A stretch of DNA of 64,000 nucleotides. Source: CAVREM01 sp963728825. GTDB lineage: Bacteria > Acidobacteriota > Vicinamibacteria > Vicinamibacterales > CAVVIG01. Under the pieces are notes generated by a model. That model made no database searches, was not told the DNA's origin, and was given only the letters and a program-made list of their open reading frames with translations. Positions 32,166 through 41,121 of this stretch are shown here, piece by piece. The stretch lies in NCBI GenBank assembly GCA_963728825.1, contig CAVSLA010000006.1:620001-684000 (forward strand). Reading direction: 5' to 3'. Within the stretch, counting starts at the first letter, position 1. Each line of letters begins with the position of its first letter. Both the position numbers and the translations under genes were made by a program.

Positions 32166-33404
32166 ATGTATCAGGTTGGCGGATGGCTTGACCACCTTCG
32201 AGGCGACCGCCAAGCAGCACCGGCCGCCTCGTCCGCCGTCTCGCTGAATGTCATTCTGTTGGGCTTGACCAGTCTGCTGACGGATGTCTCGTCAGAGATG
32301 GTGGTGAGCGTTCTTCCTCTGTATCTGATCGGTTTTCTCCACTTGACACCTGCTCAATTCGGACTCGTCGACGGCTTTTATCAGGGTGCCGCCGCCGTCG
32401 TGCAGTTGACCGCCGGCATGTTCACGGATCGCCTCGGCCGCTATAAGGAGATCGCAGGAATTGGCTACGGCCTGTCCATGCTTTCCCGGATCGGTCTGCT
32501 GATGACGACGGCTTGGACCGGCATCACGGCGCTGCTGACGATCGACCGCTTCGGCAAAGGCATCCGCACAGCGCCGCGTGACGCGCTGATCTCGCTGAGC
32601 ACGACACCAGAACATTTGGGACTTGCCTTCGGCGTGCACCGGGCGATGGATGCGCTGGGCGCGATGCTCGGCCCGATCATCGCGTATGTGTTGTTGTACA
32701 GAATTCCAGACCGGTTCGATGTGGTGTTTGTCGTCAGCCTGTGCGCGGCAATCGCGGGACTGGCCGTGTTTGCCTTCTTCGTCGCGAATCCCGAGCAGGC
32801 GGTCGACCGGCGGAACCCGGTCGCCTTCGAGGGGGTGGCCGCTCTCTGGCGGGAACGCCGATTTCGTCATCTCGCCGCGACGGCATTCCTGTTTGGCGTG
32901 GCGACCATCAGCGACGCATTCGTATACCTCGCCTTGCAGCGTCTCGGGCACGTGCCGGCTGGGGCATTCCCGCTGCTGTTCGTGGCAACGTCCGCGTGTT
33001 ACTTGCTGTTCGCCATTCCGGTGGGTAGGCTTGCTGATCGAGTGGGCCGTCTTACGGTCTTCATCGCAGGACACCTGCTGCTGGTTGGCCTGTACGTGAC
33101 GCTTGCCACCAGCCTCGGGGGGATTTCGCTGGCCGTCGCGGCAATCATCTTGCTCGGCCTTTACTATGCCGCCAGCGAAGGCGTGCTCATGGGGCTTGGC
33201 AGTGGCATCGTGCCCGCCGCGATACGCGCCACTGGACTCGCTGTCCTCTCGACGGTTCTCGGCCTCGGACGTTTTCTGGGATCTGTCGTGTTCGGCCTCT
33301 CCTGGAGCTTGATCGGACTTGAACAAACGCTCGTGGCATTTGCAGTGAGCTTGTCGCTCGCCATCGCCGTGATTGTCGGAGTCCGTCTTCGGAGCACATC
33401 GTGA
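32166..33404 (+). CDS. MFS transporter
   Basis: A 412-aa major facilitator superfamily protein with about twelve helices. The cytoplasmic loop between helices 2 and 3 reads G-M-F-T-D-R-L-G-R-Y-K, a good match to the family G-x-x-x-D-R-x-G-R-R signature; a second, G-R-L-A-D-R-V-G-R, lies after helix 8. The N-terminus L-T-S-L-L-T-D-V-S-S-E-M recalls the MFS subgroup annotated as putative efflux proteins near EPS genes. Substrate unknown. ATG 32166. The stop overlaps the GTG of the propeller gene at 33401, coupling the two. Confidence 0.85.
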   Translation: MYQVGGWLDHLRGDRQAAPAASSAVSLNVILLGLTSLLTDVSSEMVVSVLPLYLIGFLHLTPAQFGLVDGFYQGAAAVVQLTAGMFTDRLGRYKEIAGIGYGLSMLSRIGLLMTTAWTGITALLTIDRFGKGIRTAPRDALISLSTTPEHLGLAFGVHRAMDALGAMLGPIIAYVLLYRIPDRFDVVFVVSLCAAIAGLAVFAFFVANPEQAVDRRNPVAFEGVAALWRERRFRHLAATAFLFGVATISDAFVYLALQRLGHVPAGAFPLLFVATSACYLLFAIPVGRLADRVGRLTVFIAGHLLLVGLYVTLATSLGGISLAVAAIILLGLYYAASEGVLMGLGSGIVPAAIRATGLAVLSTVLGLGRFLGSVVFGLSWSLIGLEQTLVAFAVSLSLAIAVIVGVRLRSTS

Positions 33405-34415
33405 ACCGTCACAGAGCGATCCTCTTTGCGATTGTCTTTGTCGGCAGCATGGCCGTTGCTGCGGCGTACGTGGCGAACGCGCTACGTGGACAGCCAACGG
33501 ACCCGACCGACGTTTCGTCCGATCCGGCCGCGCTCGCGACGATCGTGCGGGAGCCCTACATCGTTTTTCGCAATACGCGGCAAGGCGCCGGCTACGGTCG
33601 TCTTGCGGTTGTTTCCCTTCAGGATCCTCAAGGGACACGCCATGTCACCGCGTTGGATTGCGAGCGAGTGGATGTCGCCGCGCTCACCGGTGTCTGCCTG
33701 GTGGCAGATCGGGGCGTCTTCACGACGTATTCGGCAGCAATCTTCGATTTGGCTTTCGCGGTGAGGCATACCGTCCAGCTTGCCGGCATTCCGAGCCGCG
33801 TACGCATGGCCCCGAACGGCCAACTCGCCGCGATTACAGTCTTTGTGAGCGGTCACTCGGTACTCGCAAGGCGGCTTTTCGACCATGACGACACTTGTCG
33901 ATACGCAGGCTGGCAAAGTGTTGTCGGATATCGAGAGCTTTGAAGTGTCTCGGAACGGCGAGCCGTTCCGAGCACAGGATTTCAATTTCTGGGGTGTGAC
34001 GTTCACCAGCGATTCGAACACTTTCTACGCGACCCTGAGCTCGGGCGGTGCCATCTATTTGATCCGTGGCGACGCCGCAGGGCGGCGCGCGACCGTAATC
34101 GGACAGGATATCGAGTGTCCCTCTCTCTCTCCCGACGGTCTGCGGCTCGCGTTCAAGAAACGTCGAGTTGACGGCGGCCGCGTGTCCTGGCGCCTGGCCA
34201 TTCTCGACCTGCCGACCGGCAAGGAAACCGAGGTGTCCGGCGAATCGCGGAGTCTCGATGACCAGGTCGAATGGCTGGATAACGATCAGATCGTGTACTC
34301 GATGCCGGATCCGGCGGCTCCTGGATCGATGACGACCTACGTCGTCCTGCGAGATGGCAGCTCCGCTCGTCTCTTTATCGAGGGCGCCTACTCCGCGTCC
34401 CTCGGTCAACCATGA
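33401..34415 (+). CDS. Exported TolB-like beta-propeller protein, frameshifted
   Basis: A 337-aa protein after correction. GTG 33401 gives M-N-R-H-R-A-I-L-F-A and an N-terminal hydrophobic helix that serves as signal or anchor. Repeats with the PD40 flavour follow: S-R-V-R-M-A-P-N-G-Q-L-A-A, F-T-S-D-S-N-T-F-Y-A-T, C-P-S-L-S-P-D-G-L-R-L-A-F-K-K and W-L-D-N-D-Q-I-V-Y-S. The frame breaks near 33859, where an extra G in CTCGG shifts it; without it the text runs S-G-H-S-Y-S-Q-G-G-F-S-T-M-T-T-L-V-D. Similar WD40-like proteins flank MFS genes in other EPS loci as I recall. Function unknown, possibly a periplasmic partner of the transporter with which it is coupled. Confidence 0.72.
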
Positions 34416-34574
34416 GCACGCCCGAGTCCTGATGCCAGCTCTCTGCTGAAGACGCGGCCTATTGTCGCCCTTCGAGCAGACTTCCCAAGCGGTCGCGGTG
34501 CGACGCCGCGTGGGTCGACTCCGTAAGTAACTGTTTTGTAAAGACTTGTAGTTTCGAATCTCGCTCACCATGGT

Positions 34575-34589
34575 GGGAAGGAAGTTTGC
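34575..34589 (+). promoter_or_regulatory. Candidate sigma-54 promoter before the 34681 gene
   Basis: GGGAAG-GAAGT-TTGC: GG (34576-34577) and GC (34588-34589) are 10 bases apart, with a perfect TTTGC at -12 but a poor -24 box. Start site predicted near 34601, 80 bases before ATG 34681. The 265-base gap around it (34416-34680) holds no gene. Confidence 0.38.
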
Positions 34590-34680
34590 TTGAGAACGAA
34601 GCAACGACCCAGACTGACATGCGGGGCGACATCGCGAGCGGCAACCGTCCGCCGTTCCGCGCCTTGCCGGCTCATACCAG

Positions 34681-35751
34681 ATGAAACGGATCGACGGAAT
34701 CGTTCTCGCAGGCACCCACCATTGGGGTCGCTCTCTTTTCGAGTCCCTCTCTCCTCGTCCGCTTCTCCCGGTCGGTCAGAAGCCACTCATCACCTACGTC
34801 TTGCAGTGGCTGAAAGACGGCGGGATCGATAACACGATTGTTTGTGCGAACAGCTCGACCCGCGCGGTGCAGGCCCGTCTGCGGCACGAAGATCGCCTCG
34901 CGCCCGGCCTTCGCTACTACGAAGACGACTCGCCGCGTGGTGCAGCCGGATGTGCCAGAGACGCCGCGATCAGTTCAGAGGCGGACGCATTCATCATTGC
35001 GAACGCCACCGTCATTCCGCGATTGGATGTGCGGCACCTTCTCGCCGAGCATCATCGAACCGGAGCCGACGTCACGGTGGTCGTTGAGCGGGCGGCGAAC
35101 GACGCACCGGATCACCAGAGCGCACCGGCCGGTATTTACGTGTTCAATCGGGACGTACTGCAGTCAGTGCCGGCGCTGGGTTTCCACGACATCAAAGAAA
35201 GCCTGATTCCCCGGCTCTACTGCTCTGGCAAGTCTGTGGTCACCTACCAGGCGGCGGTGCAGTCACCCCAAGTCCTGGACGCCGCCAGCTACCTGGCGGC
35301 GAATCATTGGGTGGCTGTTCGCGCGGTGTCGGGCGACCTCGATCTTCCGGGATTCGTCCCTTCGGAGACGCGCGGAGACTACCTGACGCACAGGACCGCA
35401 CGGATCGATCCTTCCGCAATCGTCGTCGGGCCCGTTCTCATCGGCCCGGGTGTTCAGGTGATGCGTGATGCGGCCGTGATCGGGCCCGCTTGCATCGAGG
35501 CCGGCACCGTCATCGGCGCAGGGGCGGTCGTGAGCCGCTCGGTGGTATGGGCAAACAGCACGGTCGGCGAGCGGTCGTTTCTGGACGCCTCGCTCGTCGG
35601 TGCCCGCGTGAGCGTGCCCCCCGACTCCGTCGTGACTTCTCGTGTCTTCACGGAACCGCACCCGTCCGACTCGTTCAAAGCGCCCTCGGCCTTCCGTCCC
35701 GGGATGTTCGTTCGTCGCCTCGCGTCAGCTGCGAATTTCTTCCAGTTCTAA
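34681..35751 (+). CDS. Degenerate sugar-nucleotidyltransferase with left-handed beta-helix
   Basis: A 356-aa protein with the GMPP/GlmU-type layout: an N-terminal nucleotidyltransferase fold and C-terminal hexapeptide repeats (about residues 240-310; V-V-G-P-V-L-I-G-P-G-V, A-V-I-G-P-A-C-I-E-A-G, V-I-G-A-G-A-V-V). The catalytic signature G-G-x-G-T-R-L is replaced by A-G-T-H-H-W-G-R-S-L, although P-L-L-P-V-G-Q-K-P-L remains. The metal Asp expected in N-G-D is lost (I-I-A-N-A-T-V-I). So it likely binds but does not activate sugar-1-phosphates, or has taken a scaffold role. ATG 34681. The next protein carries a second degenerate copy, suggesting that the two work together, perhaps as a heteromer. 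A catalytic role cannot be ruled out. Confidence 0.72.
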   Translation: MKRIDGIVLAGTHHWGRSLFESLSPRPLLPVGQKPLITYVLQWLKDGGIDNTIVCANSSTRAVQARLRHEDRLAPGLRYYEDDSPRGAAGCARDAAISSEADAFIIANATVIPRLDVRHLLAEHHRTGADVTVVVERAANDAPDHQSAPAGIYVFNRDVLQSVPALGFHDIKESLIPRLYCSGKSVVTYQAAVQSPQVLDAASYLAANHWVAVRAVSGDLDLPGFVPSETRGDYLTHRTARIDPSAIVVGPVLIGPGVQVMRDAAVIGPACIEAGTVIGAGAVVSRSVVWANSTVGERSFLDASLVGARVSVPPDSVVTSRVFTEPHPSDSFKAPSAFRPGMFVRRLASAANFFQF

Positions 35752-35940
35752 CACTCAGCGCCCTTTGGTGCGTTTCTGGGGCGACTACCCGGTTTCGCTG
35801 TCCGCAATCTGTTGTCCCAAGCTGATAAAAGACCGCTGCCGGGATGACTTTTCTCCGTCCAACAGGAGACTGCTACGGAGGCGATTCCATAACACACTGA
35901 TGTATCACGACTTAGTCGGCAAATCCGGCAGTGCGCTCAC

Positions 35941-35955
35941 CGGAGAGCTCTTTGC
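35941..35955 (+). promoter_or_regulatory. Candidate sigma-54 promoter before the 35968 gene
   Basis: CGGAGA-GCTCT-TTGC: GG (35942-35943) and GC (35954-35955) are 10 bases apart, -12 box TTTGCT perfect, -24 box only partly. Predicted start site near 35967 would make the mRNA leaderless at GTG 35968. Lies in a 216-base gap with no gene. Confidence 0.38.
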
Positions 35956-35967
35956 TCCCCTCCGAGC

Positions 35968-37623
35968 GTGCAGATTTTCGCCTTCATCCTGGACGCGCAT
36001 CCTCCGTTCCTGTCAGGTGCGGTCGACGGATCGCTGCTCGATCTCCCGTGGGGACGGGACCTGAATCTCCTGGAGGCCGTTCGGCGCGAGGCGATGTCGC
36101 TTCAACTCTCGAACGTGACGGTGGTCGCCCGCGTTGAGTCGACGGTGACGCGCGAATCCAGTGGCGGCGTTCCCACGATCTCCTGGGAGGATTTCCGCCT
36201 CCGGGTCTGGCAATTCGAGCCGTCCGATTGGGTGCTGCTGATCGATCCCGTGGCGCACGCAGCAGACGGCGGGGGGCTTGGGGCGTTGATCTCCGGTCTC
36301 GACGGCGGCCCGCGCGCAGTACGCCATCTCGTGGCGCTGGAGAACCACCCCGGGGGGACCAGAGAGTGTGTCGAAACCGACAGCGCCGGCCGCGTCCGGC
36401 GAATCCAGCGGTATTACGACACGCTGACGTGGACGTTCGCCTCGAGCGTTCTCGCGTCGCTCGTTCCAGTGTCGGCGCTGCGACAGATTCACTTTACCGC
36501 GTTCGGCTCGCTCGCCGAGCTACGCACGACCCTCACGTTGAGGGGCGTCCCCAGCCATGACGTGCTCGTTGACGGACCAACTCTCGATTTGACGAATGAA
36601 GCGCACGTGCTGCGTGTCTCGCAGCGCCTCGCGACGTCGTGCGCCGGAACGGGACCGGTCCTTGGTCCCTCCACCGTTCACCCAAGCGCAAGGATTCTGG
36701 GCCCGGTCGTGCTACAGGCCGGCGCGATCGTCGCGGAAGACGCGATGATCGTCGGTCCGAGCCTGATTGGTGCGGACGCCAGGATCGGCGCTGGCGCCGT
36801 TGTCGTACAGTGCGTCGTGTGGCCGCGCGCGCAGGTCGCAGCGGGAGCATCGCTGCATCAGCGGGTTGTGGCCTTCGATCCGGGACCGGGCGAACCTCAA
36901 ACGGGAGACGTGGCCGACACAGAGTGGATTCCGCATCTCGATGATGGACCCGTCGGAGACGCTGCTTCGCGCCGCATCTACCGAACGATCAAGACCGGGG
37001 TTGAAATCAGTTGTGCGGCGGCCGCGCTGCTGGTGCTCTCGCCGCTGCTGATCGCGCTCGCCATCCTCGTCTGGCTCGATTCCCGCGGGCCGATTCTCTA
37101 CGGCGATCGACGCGAAGGCCTGAACGGTAAACCGTTCAGATGCTACAAGTTCCGCACGATGCGAGTTGGTGCTGATCGGCAGCAACGCGAGCTGAGCGGA
37201 ACCAATCAGGTCGATGGCCCGCAGTTCAAGATGAATCACGACCCCCGCGTGACCCGGCTTGGACGATGGCTTCGACCGACGAGCCTCGACGAGCTGCCGC
37301 AGTTGATCAACGTGGTGCTCGGGCAGATGAGTTTTGTCGGACCCCGCCCATCGCCTTTCCGGGAAAACCAGGTCTGCGTGCCGTGGCGCGAGGGTCGCCT
37401 CTCAGTTCGTCCCGGCATCACGGGTCTGTGGCAGGTGTGTCGGCACGATCGAGCCGCCGGCGATTTTCACCAGTGGATTCAATACGACCTGTTGTACGTG
37501 AGGCACATGTCCGCGAGTGTGGATCTGAAAATCCTGCTCGCCACAATTTACACGCTGGGGGGGCGCGGCCATGTTCCGTTGGAATGGATCGTACGTCCGG
37601 CGCAGTTGGAGGTCGCAGCATGA
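35968..37623 (+). CDS. Fusion of degenerate nucleotidyltransferase/beta-helix with a polyprenyl-phosphate phosphoglycosyl transferase
   Basis: A 551-aa three-part protein. Residues 1-215 look like a worn nucleotidyltransferase (I-F-A-F-I-L-D-A-H, D-W-V-L-L-I-D-P-V) without its signature. Residues about 225-310 are hexapeptide repeats close to those of the previous protein (I-L-G-P-V-V-L-Q-A-G-A, I-V-G-P-S-L-I-G-A-D). From about 330 comes a full Bac_transf domain: one membrane helix, then R-C-Y-K-F-R-T-M-R, F-K-M-N-H-D-P-R-V-T-R-L-G-R, S-L-D-E-L-P-Q-L-I-N-V and S-F-V-G-P-R-P-S-P, with the catalytic Asp-Glu pair. That domain starts glycan units by transferring a sugar-1-phosphate to undecaprenyl phosphate. 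GTG 35968. The fusion is unusual; the added parts may sense the sugar nucleotide. Coupled to the next gene. Confidence 0.85.
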   Translation: MQIFAFILDAHPPFLSGAVDGSLLDLPWGRDLNLLEAVRREAMSLQLSNVTVVARVESTVTRESSGGVPTISWEDFRLRVWQFEPSDWVLLIDPVAHAADGGGLGALISGLDGGPRAVRHLVALENHPGGTRECVETDSAGRVRRIQRYYDTLTWTFASSVLASLVPVSALRQIHFTAFGSLAELRTTLTLRGVPSHDVLVDGPTLDLTNEAHVLRVSQRLATSCAGTGPVLGPSTVHPSARILGPVVLQAGAIVAEDAMIVGPSLIGADARIGAGAVVVQCVVWPRAQVAAGASLHQRVVAFDPGPGEPQTGDVADTEWIPHLDDGPVGDAASRRIYRTIKTGVEISCAAAALLVLSPLLIALAILVWLDSRGPILYGDRREGLNGKPFRCYKFRTMRVGADRQQRELSGTNQVDGPQFKMNHDPRVTRLGRWLRPTSLDELPQLINVVLGQMSFVGPRPSPFRENQVCVPWREGRLSVRPGITGLWQVCRHDRAAGDFHQWIQYDLLYVRHMSASVDLKILLATIYTLGGRGHVPLEWIVRPAQLEVAA

Positions 37624-38792
37624 GTAGCGTGAGTGCCGCACGGCCGGCGAGGCGGTCTGCGGAAGAACCCAGGAAAACGGCAGCCGCCCACGCGCATTCC
37701 TCAGCGCTCCAGGCGGCTGCGGACCTGCGCGAGCTCGCACTGCCCGCGTTGGCGCGAATGTACGATCCGGCGCAGCGCCTGTTCTATTTCACTCTGCGCC
37801 AGCGAGGCAACGTGGTCGCCGCCGAAGGATTGAGCCGGCGATATACAGCCATCACGCTGATCGGCCTGGCCGCAGACACCGTGGAAGCCTCGCAAGTGGC
37901 GCTCCATGGGCAATCTCTCATGGACCCGTGCGCGCGGCTCGTCACGGACCTTCCTCAGATGGACGGCATCGGCGATGTCGCCCTCACGCTGTGGGCGCTC
38001 ACAGCCACTGGAGCGGCCGGTCGCACGATGGCGTGGAAACGACTCCAGGAGCTGAACCCATTGACGGGCGAGATTCCCACCGTGGAACTGGCGTGGACGC
38101 TGTCGGCCTTGGTCAATGCCAACATTCCCGAGAGCGCAGAGATGTGCCAGGCTGTACGGTCGCGCCTGCTGACGTCGTTCAATCCGAAAGCGGGCATTTT
38201 TCCGCACGTCGTCGGCCGTCGCGGTGTCCGCTCGCACGTCGCCTGCTTCGCGGATCAGGTCTATCCGATTCAGGCGTTGTCCTTCCTGGCTCGAGCCGCT
38301 GGCGACCGGGAAGCGCTGGATGCCGCCACGGCATGCGCTCGCAGAATCTGCGAACTGCAGGGGGATGCCGGCCAGTGGTGGTGGCACTACGATGCACGGA
38401 CAGGCGACGTGCTCGAAGGCTACCCGGTTTATGCAGTGCATCAGGATTCGATGGCACCGATGGCGCTGCTCGCGCTTACCGAAGGCGGCGGGCCGTCGTT
38501 CGCTCCGGCGATCGAGCGCAGCTTCGCCTGGTTGGCGTCTTCACCTGAGATCGCCGGGCGCTCGCTCGTCGACCGACGAGCCGGGTTGATCTGGCGAAAG
38601 GTCGCCCGGCGCGAACCACGGAGGATTTCGCGATACGCGCAGGCCTCGGCGGCCGCGATCCATCCTTCGCTGCGCGTCCCGGTTCTGAAGGCCCTCTTCC
38701 CTCCAGTGACGGTCGACTACGAAGACCGGCCCTACCATCTCGGGTGGTTGCTGCTGACCTACCGGCAGTTGCAGGAGGCTGTCGCCCGATGA
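37620..38792 (+). CDS. Unknown alpha/alpha-barrel-like protein of the EPS locus
   Basis: A 390-aa soluble protein that I do not recognise. ATG 37620 overlaps the previous stop as ATGA. After a charged, Ala-rich N-terminus of about 30 residues it is almost wholly helical, with regularly spaced helix pairs (A-L-T-L-W-A-L-T-A-T-G, E-L-A-W-T-L-S-A-L-V, Q-A-L-S-F-L-A-R-A-A-G) and motifs Q-W-W-W-H-Y-D-A-R-T-G and Y-A-V-H-Q-D-S-M-A-P-M-A-L-L-A. This is the look of an (alpha/alpha)6 toroid as in some glycoside hydrolases, epimerases and lyases. No signal peptide is seen, so it would act in the cytoplasm. Placement between the initiating transferase and a GT26 enzyme suggests a sugar-related role; anything more is guesswork. 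Confidence 0.7.
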   Translation: MSSVSAARPARRSAEEPRKTAAAHAHSSALQAAADLRELALPALARMYDPAQRLFYFTLRQRGNVVAAEGLSRRYTAITLIGLAADTVEASQVALHGQSLMDPCARLVTDLPQMDGIGDVALTLWALTATGAAGRTMAWKRLQELNPLTGEIPTVELAWTLSALVNANIPESAEMCQAVRSRLLTSFNPKAGIFPHVVGRRGVRSHVACFADQVYPIQALSFLARAAGDREALDAATACARRICELQGDAGQWWWHYDARTGDVLEGYPVYAVHQDSMAPMALLALTEGGGPSFAPAIERSFAWLASSPEIAGRSLVDRRAGLIWRKVARREPRRISRYAQASAAAIHPSLRVPVLKALFPPVTVDYEDRPYHLGWLLLTYRQLQEAVAR

Positions 38793-39598
38793 CCACGACC
38801 GCGTCAAACAATTCGGCGGCGGTGCGGCAGCTGTTCGGCGTGCCGATAAGTGCGCTGACGATGTCCGAGGCACTCGACGAAATCGATCGGGCGATCGCCG
38901 AGCGGCGGCCACTGCACATCGGCGTGGTCAACGCTGCGAAAATCGTGAACATGCAGCGCGACCCCGCGCTCCGTGCGGCGGTTCTCGAGTCGGATCTCAT
39001 TCTCGCTGACGGAATTTCGGTGGTGTGGGCCTCTCGAGCGCTGCGCCAGGCACTGCCCGAACGGGTCGCCGGCATCGATCTGATGACGGGAATGTTCGAG
39101 CGCGGCAATCGCCACGGTTACAGAGTATTTGTCCTTGGTGCGACCAGTGAGGTACTCGCGTCCGCGCTCAACTATGTTCGGTCGCATTATCCGAACATCG
39201 ACGTGGTGGGCCATCACCATGGCTACTTTTCGGCGATTGACGAGCCGCGTATTGCCGAGGCGATCGCGGCTGCACGGCCGGACATCCTGCTGGTTGGAAT
39301 GACGTCGCCGAAGAAAGAACAGTTCCTCGCGAGATGGAGCGACCAGATGCGGGTGCCGATCTCTCACGGCGTCGGCGGGTCGCTGGACGTGATTGGCGGC
39401 AAGGTCCGACGCGCTCCGAAGCTGTGGCAGCGGTTGGGCCTGGAGTGGCTCTATCGAGTCGCTCAGGAGCCGCGCCGCTTGTGGCGCCGCTACCTCGTGA
39501 CGAACGTCCGATTCTGCTGGCTGGTCTTGACGCACCTGGTGCGTCAGGCGTTTGGCAGCCGTTCGGTTGACGCGGCCATCAATCAAAAACCTGCATGA
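38789..39598 (+). CDS. WecG/TagA/CpsF family glycosyltransferase (GT26)
   Basis: A 269-aa GT26 enzyme that adds the second sugar to a lipid-linked primer. Family features: N-A-A-K-I-V-N-M-Q-R-D near the start, I-L-A-D-G-I-S-V-V-W-A-S, R-V-A-G-I-D-L-M, V-F-V-L-G-A-T, and the late L-L-V-G-M-T-S-P-K-K-E-Q-F and H-G-V-G-G-S-L-D-V-I-G-G-K-V-R-R-A-P-K. The D-G in A-D-G-I is the likely catalytic Asp. ATG 38789 overlaps the previous TGA; its own TGA overlaps ATG 39595. The C-terminal helices are amphipathic and may bind the membrane. It likely acts right after the phosphoglycosyl transferase. Confidence 0.9.
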   Translation: MTTTASNNSAAVRQLFGVPISALTMSEALDEIDRAIAERRPLHIGVVNAAKIVNMQRDPALRAAVLESDLILADGISVVWASRALRQALPERVAGIDLMTGMFERGNRHGYRVFVLGATSEVLASALNYVRSHYPNIDVVGHHHGYFSAIDEPRIAEAIAAARPDILLVGMTSPKKEQFLARWSDQMRVPISHGVGGSLDVIGGKVRRAPKLWQRLGLEWLYRVAQEPRRLWRRYLVTNVRFCWLVLTHLVRQAFGSRSVDAAINQKPA

Positions 39599-41121
39599 TT
39601 CGCACGACGCTGCTCTGGCTGTTCGTCGGGGGGTTCTCGATCTATGCGTTCAAGGACTGGTACAAGTCTCTCTGCGCGCTGATCCTCCTGATGGCGGTGA
39701 TCGAGCATCCGGACATGCCGAAAACGATCCTCGGCATCCCCGGCCTTAATCCGTGGAATCTGCTGCTGCTGTTCGTGACGGTCGGCTGGTTCTCGTCCCG
39801 CCGCTCGGAGGGTCTCAAGTGGGATATGCCGTCGGGCACGACCGCTCTGCTCCTGCTCTATGGGGCCGTCGTCGCGGTCGGCCTGTTGCGGATGTTCGCA
39901 GACCGATCGTATCTGGACGAATTCACCATGGCCGACCTGGTGACCGAACAGGTCATTAACACCTTGAAGTGGGTGATTCCGGGACTGCTCTTGTTCGACG
40001 GGTGTCGGAGTCGCGAACGATTTGGACTCGGCATGCTGGCGGTGTGCGGGGTGTACTTTCTGATTGGCGTCCAGGTCATCAAGTGGATGCCGCTCGATTC
40101 GGTCCGTCAAGGTGGGGATTTAGCGGCTCGCAGTCTGCGAATACTCGTCAATGAAGTGGGGTATCACCGCGTCAATCTGTCGGCGATGCTGGCCGGAGGG
40201 TCGTGGGCGCTGCTGGCAGCCAGTGCCATGGGCTCGACGCGATCGCGTCGGTGGCTGATGGTGGCTGCCGGCCTCTCCGTGGCATTCGCCCAGGCGCTCA
40301 CCGGCGGTCGGACTGGCTACGCAACCTGGGGCCTGATCGGCCTGGCCCTCGGCGTCCTGCGGTGGCGGGGGCTGCTGCTGATGATCCCGGTCGGCGTTGC
40401 GGCTGTGCTGGTGATCGTGCCCGGCGCCCAGCAGCGCATGTTCGAGGGATTCTCTGAAGAGTCCCGGGACGTCAATTCACTGGTCGAAGCGCAATCGACG
40501 GTGAGTCTGTCGTTTGACGGCGACGACTCGTTCCACGCGTACACGATCACGGCGGGCCGCTCGGTGGCGTGGCCGTATGTGATCGACAAGATTGGCGAAT
40601 CGCCGCTCATCGGCTACGGCCGGCTGGCAATGAAACGTACCGGGCTCGAGCGGCTGATCTACGAGCGCTTCCAGGAAACGTTCCCACACCCCCACAACGC
40701 CTATCTCGAGTGGCTGCTCGACAACGGCATCCTGGGTTTCTTGATCGTGATCCCGTTTTATCTGCTGATGCTGGCCCGGTCGCTGATTCTGCTCCGCGAC
40801 AGACGAAGCCCTGTCTTCACCGCGGTCGGCGGTATGACCGCATCGCTGTTGCTGGCGTTGCTGATTGCGTCAGTGGGCAGCCAAACGTTCTACCCTCGGG
40901 AGGGATGGGTGGGGCTGTGGTGCTCGATCGGCTTGATGATGCGGGTCGCCGTTGAGCGCAAGCGGATGCTGGCGGTTTCGGCGGTCCCCCCCCTCGCATT
41001 CGGCCGGCGGGCGGAAGCGCGGGGCGTTCGCGTCCCTGAATATCCCGGTCGGGCTGCGGCTCGCTCGCGTGTTTCAGATGGCGTCGAGCTGGACTCGGCT
41101 CTGTGGAGCGCCGCGCGATGA
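39595..41121 (+). CDS. O-antigen ligase/Wzy family membrane protein
   Basis: A 508-aa membrane protein with ten or more helices. G-G-R-T-G-Y-A-T-W-G lies before a helix at mid-protein; the large periplasmic loop ends with I-G-Y-G-R-L-A-M, then H-P-H-N-A-Y-L-E-W-L-L-D-N-G-I-L-G, the hallmark of the Wzy_C domain. It resembles the ligase family member found in exosortase-type EPS loci. About 65 residues after the last helix are Arg- and Ala-rich and carry no domain. ATG 39595 overlaps the GT26 stop; the stop overlaps the sulfotransferase start. Polymerisation of the EPS unit is the most likely job given its place among EPS genes; 15071 is the other candidate. Confidence 0.85.
   Translation: MIRTTLLWLFVGGFSIYAFKDWYKSLCALILLMAVIEHPDMPKTILGIPGLNPWNLLLLFVTVGWFSSRRSEGLKWDMPSGTTALLLLYGAVVAVGLLRMFADRSYLDEFTMADLVTEQVINTLKWVIPGLLLFDGCRSRERFGLGMLAVCGVYFLIGVQVIKWMPLDSVRQGGDLAARSLRILVNEVGYHRVNLSAMLAGGSWALLAASAMGSTRSRRWLMVAAGLSVAFAQALTGGRTGYATWGLIGLALGVLRWRGLLLMIPVGVAAVLVIVPGAQQRMFEGFSEESRDVNSLVEAQSTVSLSFDGDDSFHAYTITAGRSVAWPYVIDKIGESPLIGYGRLAMKRTGLERLIYERFQETFPHPHNAYLEWLLDNGILGFLIVIPFYLLMLARSLILLRDRRSPVFTAVGGMTASLLLALLIASVGSQTFYPREGWVGLWCSIGLMMRVAVERKRMLAVSAVPPLAFGRRAEARGVRVPEYPGRAAARSRVSDGVELDSALWSAAR

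Noticed and set aside
34540..34575. TTCGAATC followed by CACCA, resembling a tRNA 3' end
   Set aside because: The five bases on either side do not pair as a T-stem and no acceptor or anticodon arm is found upstream.
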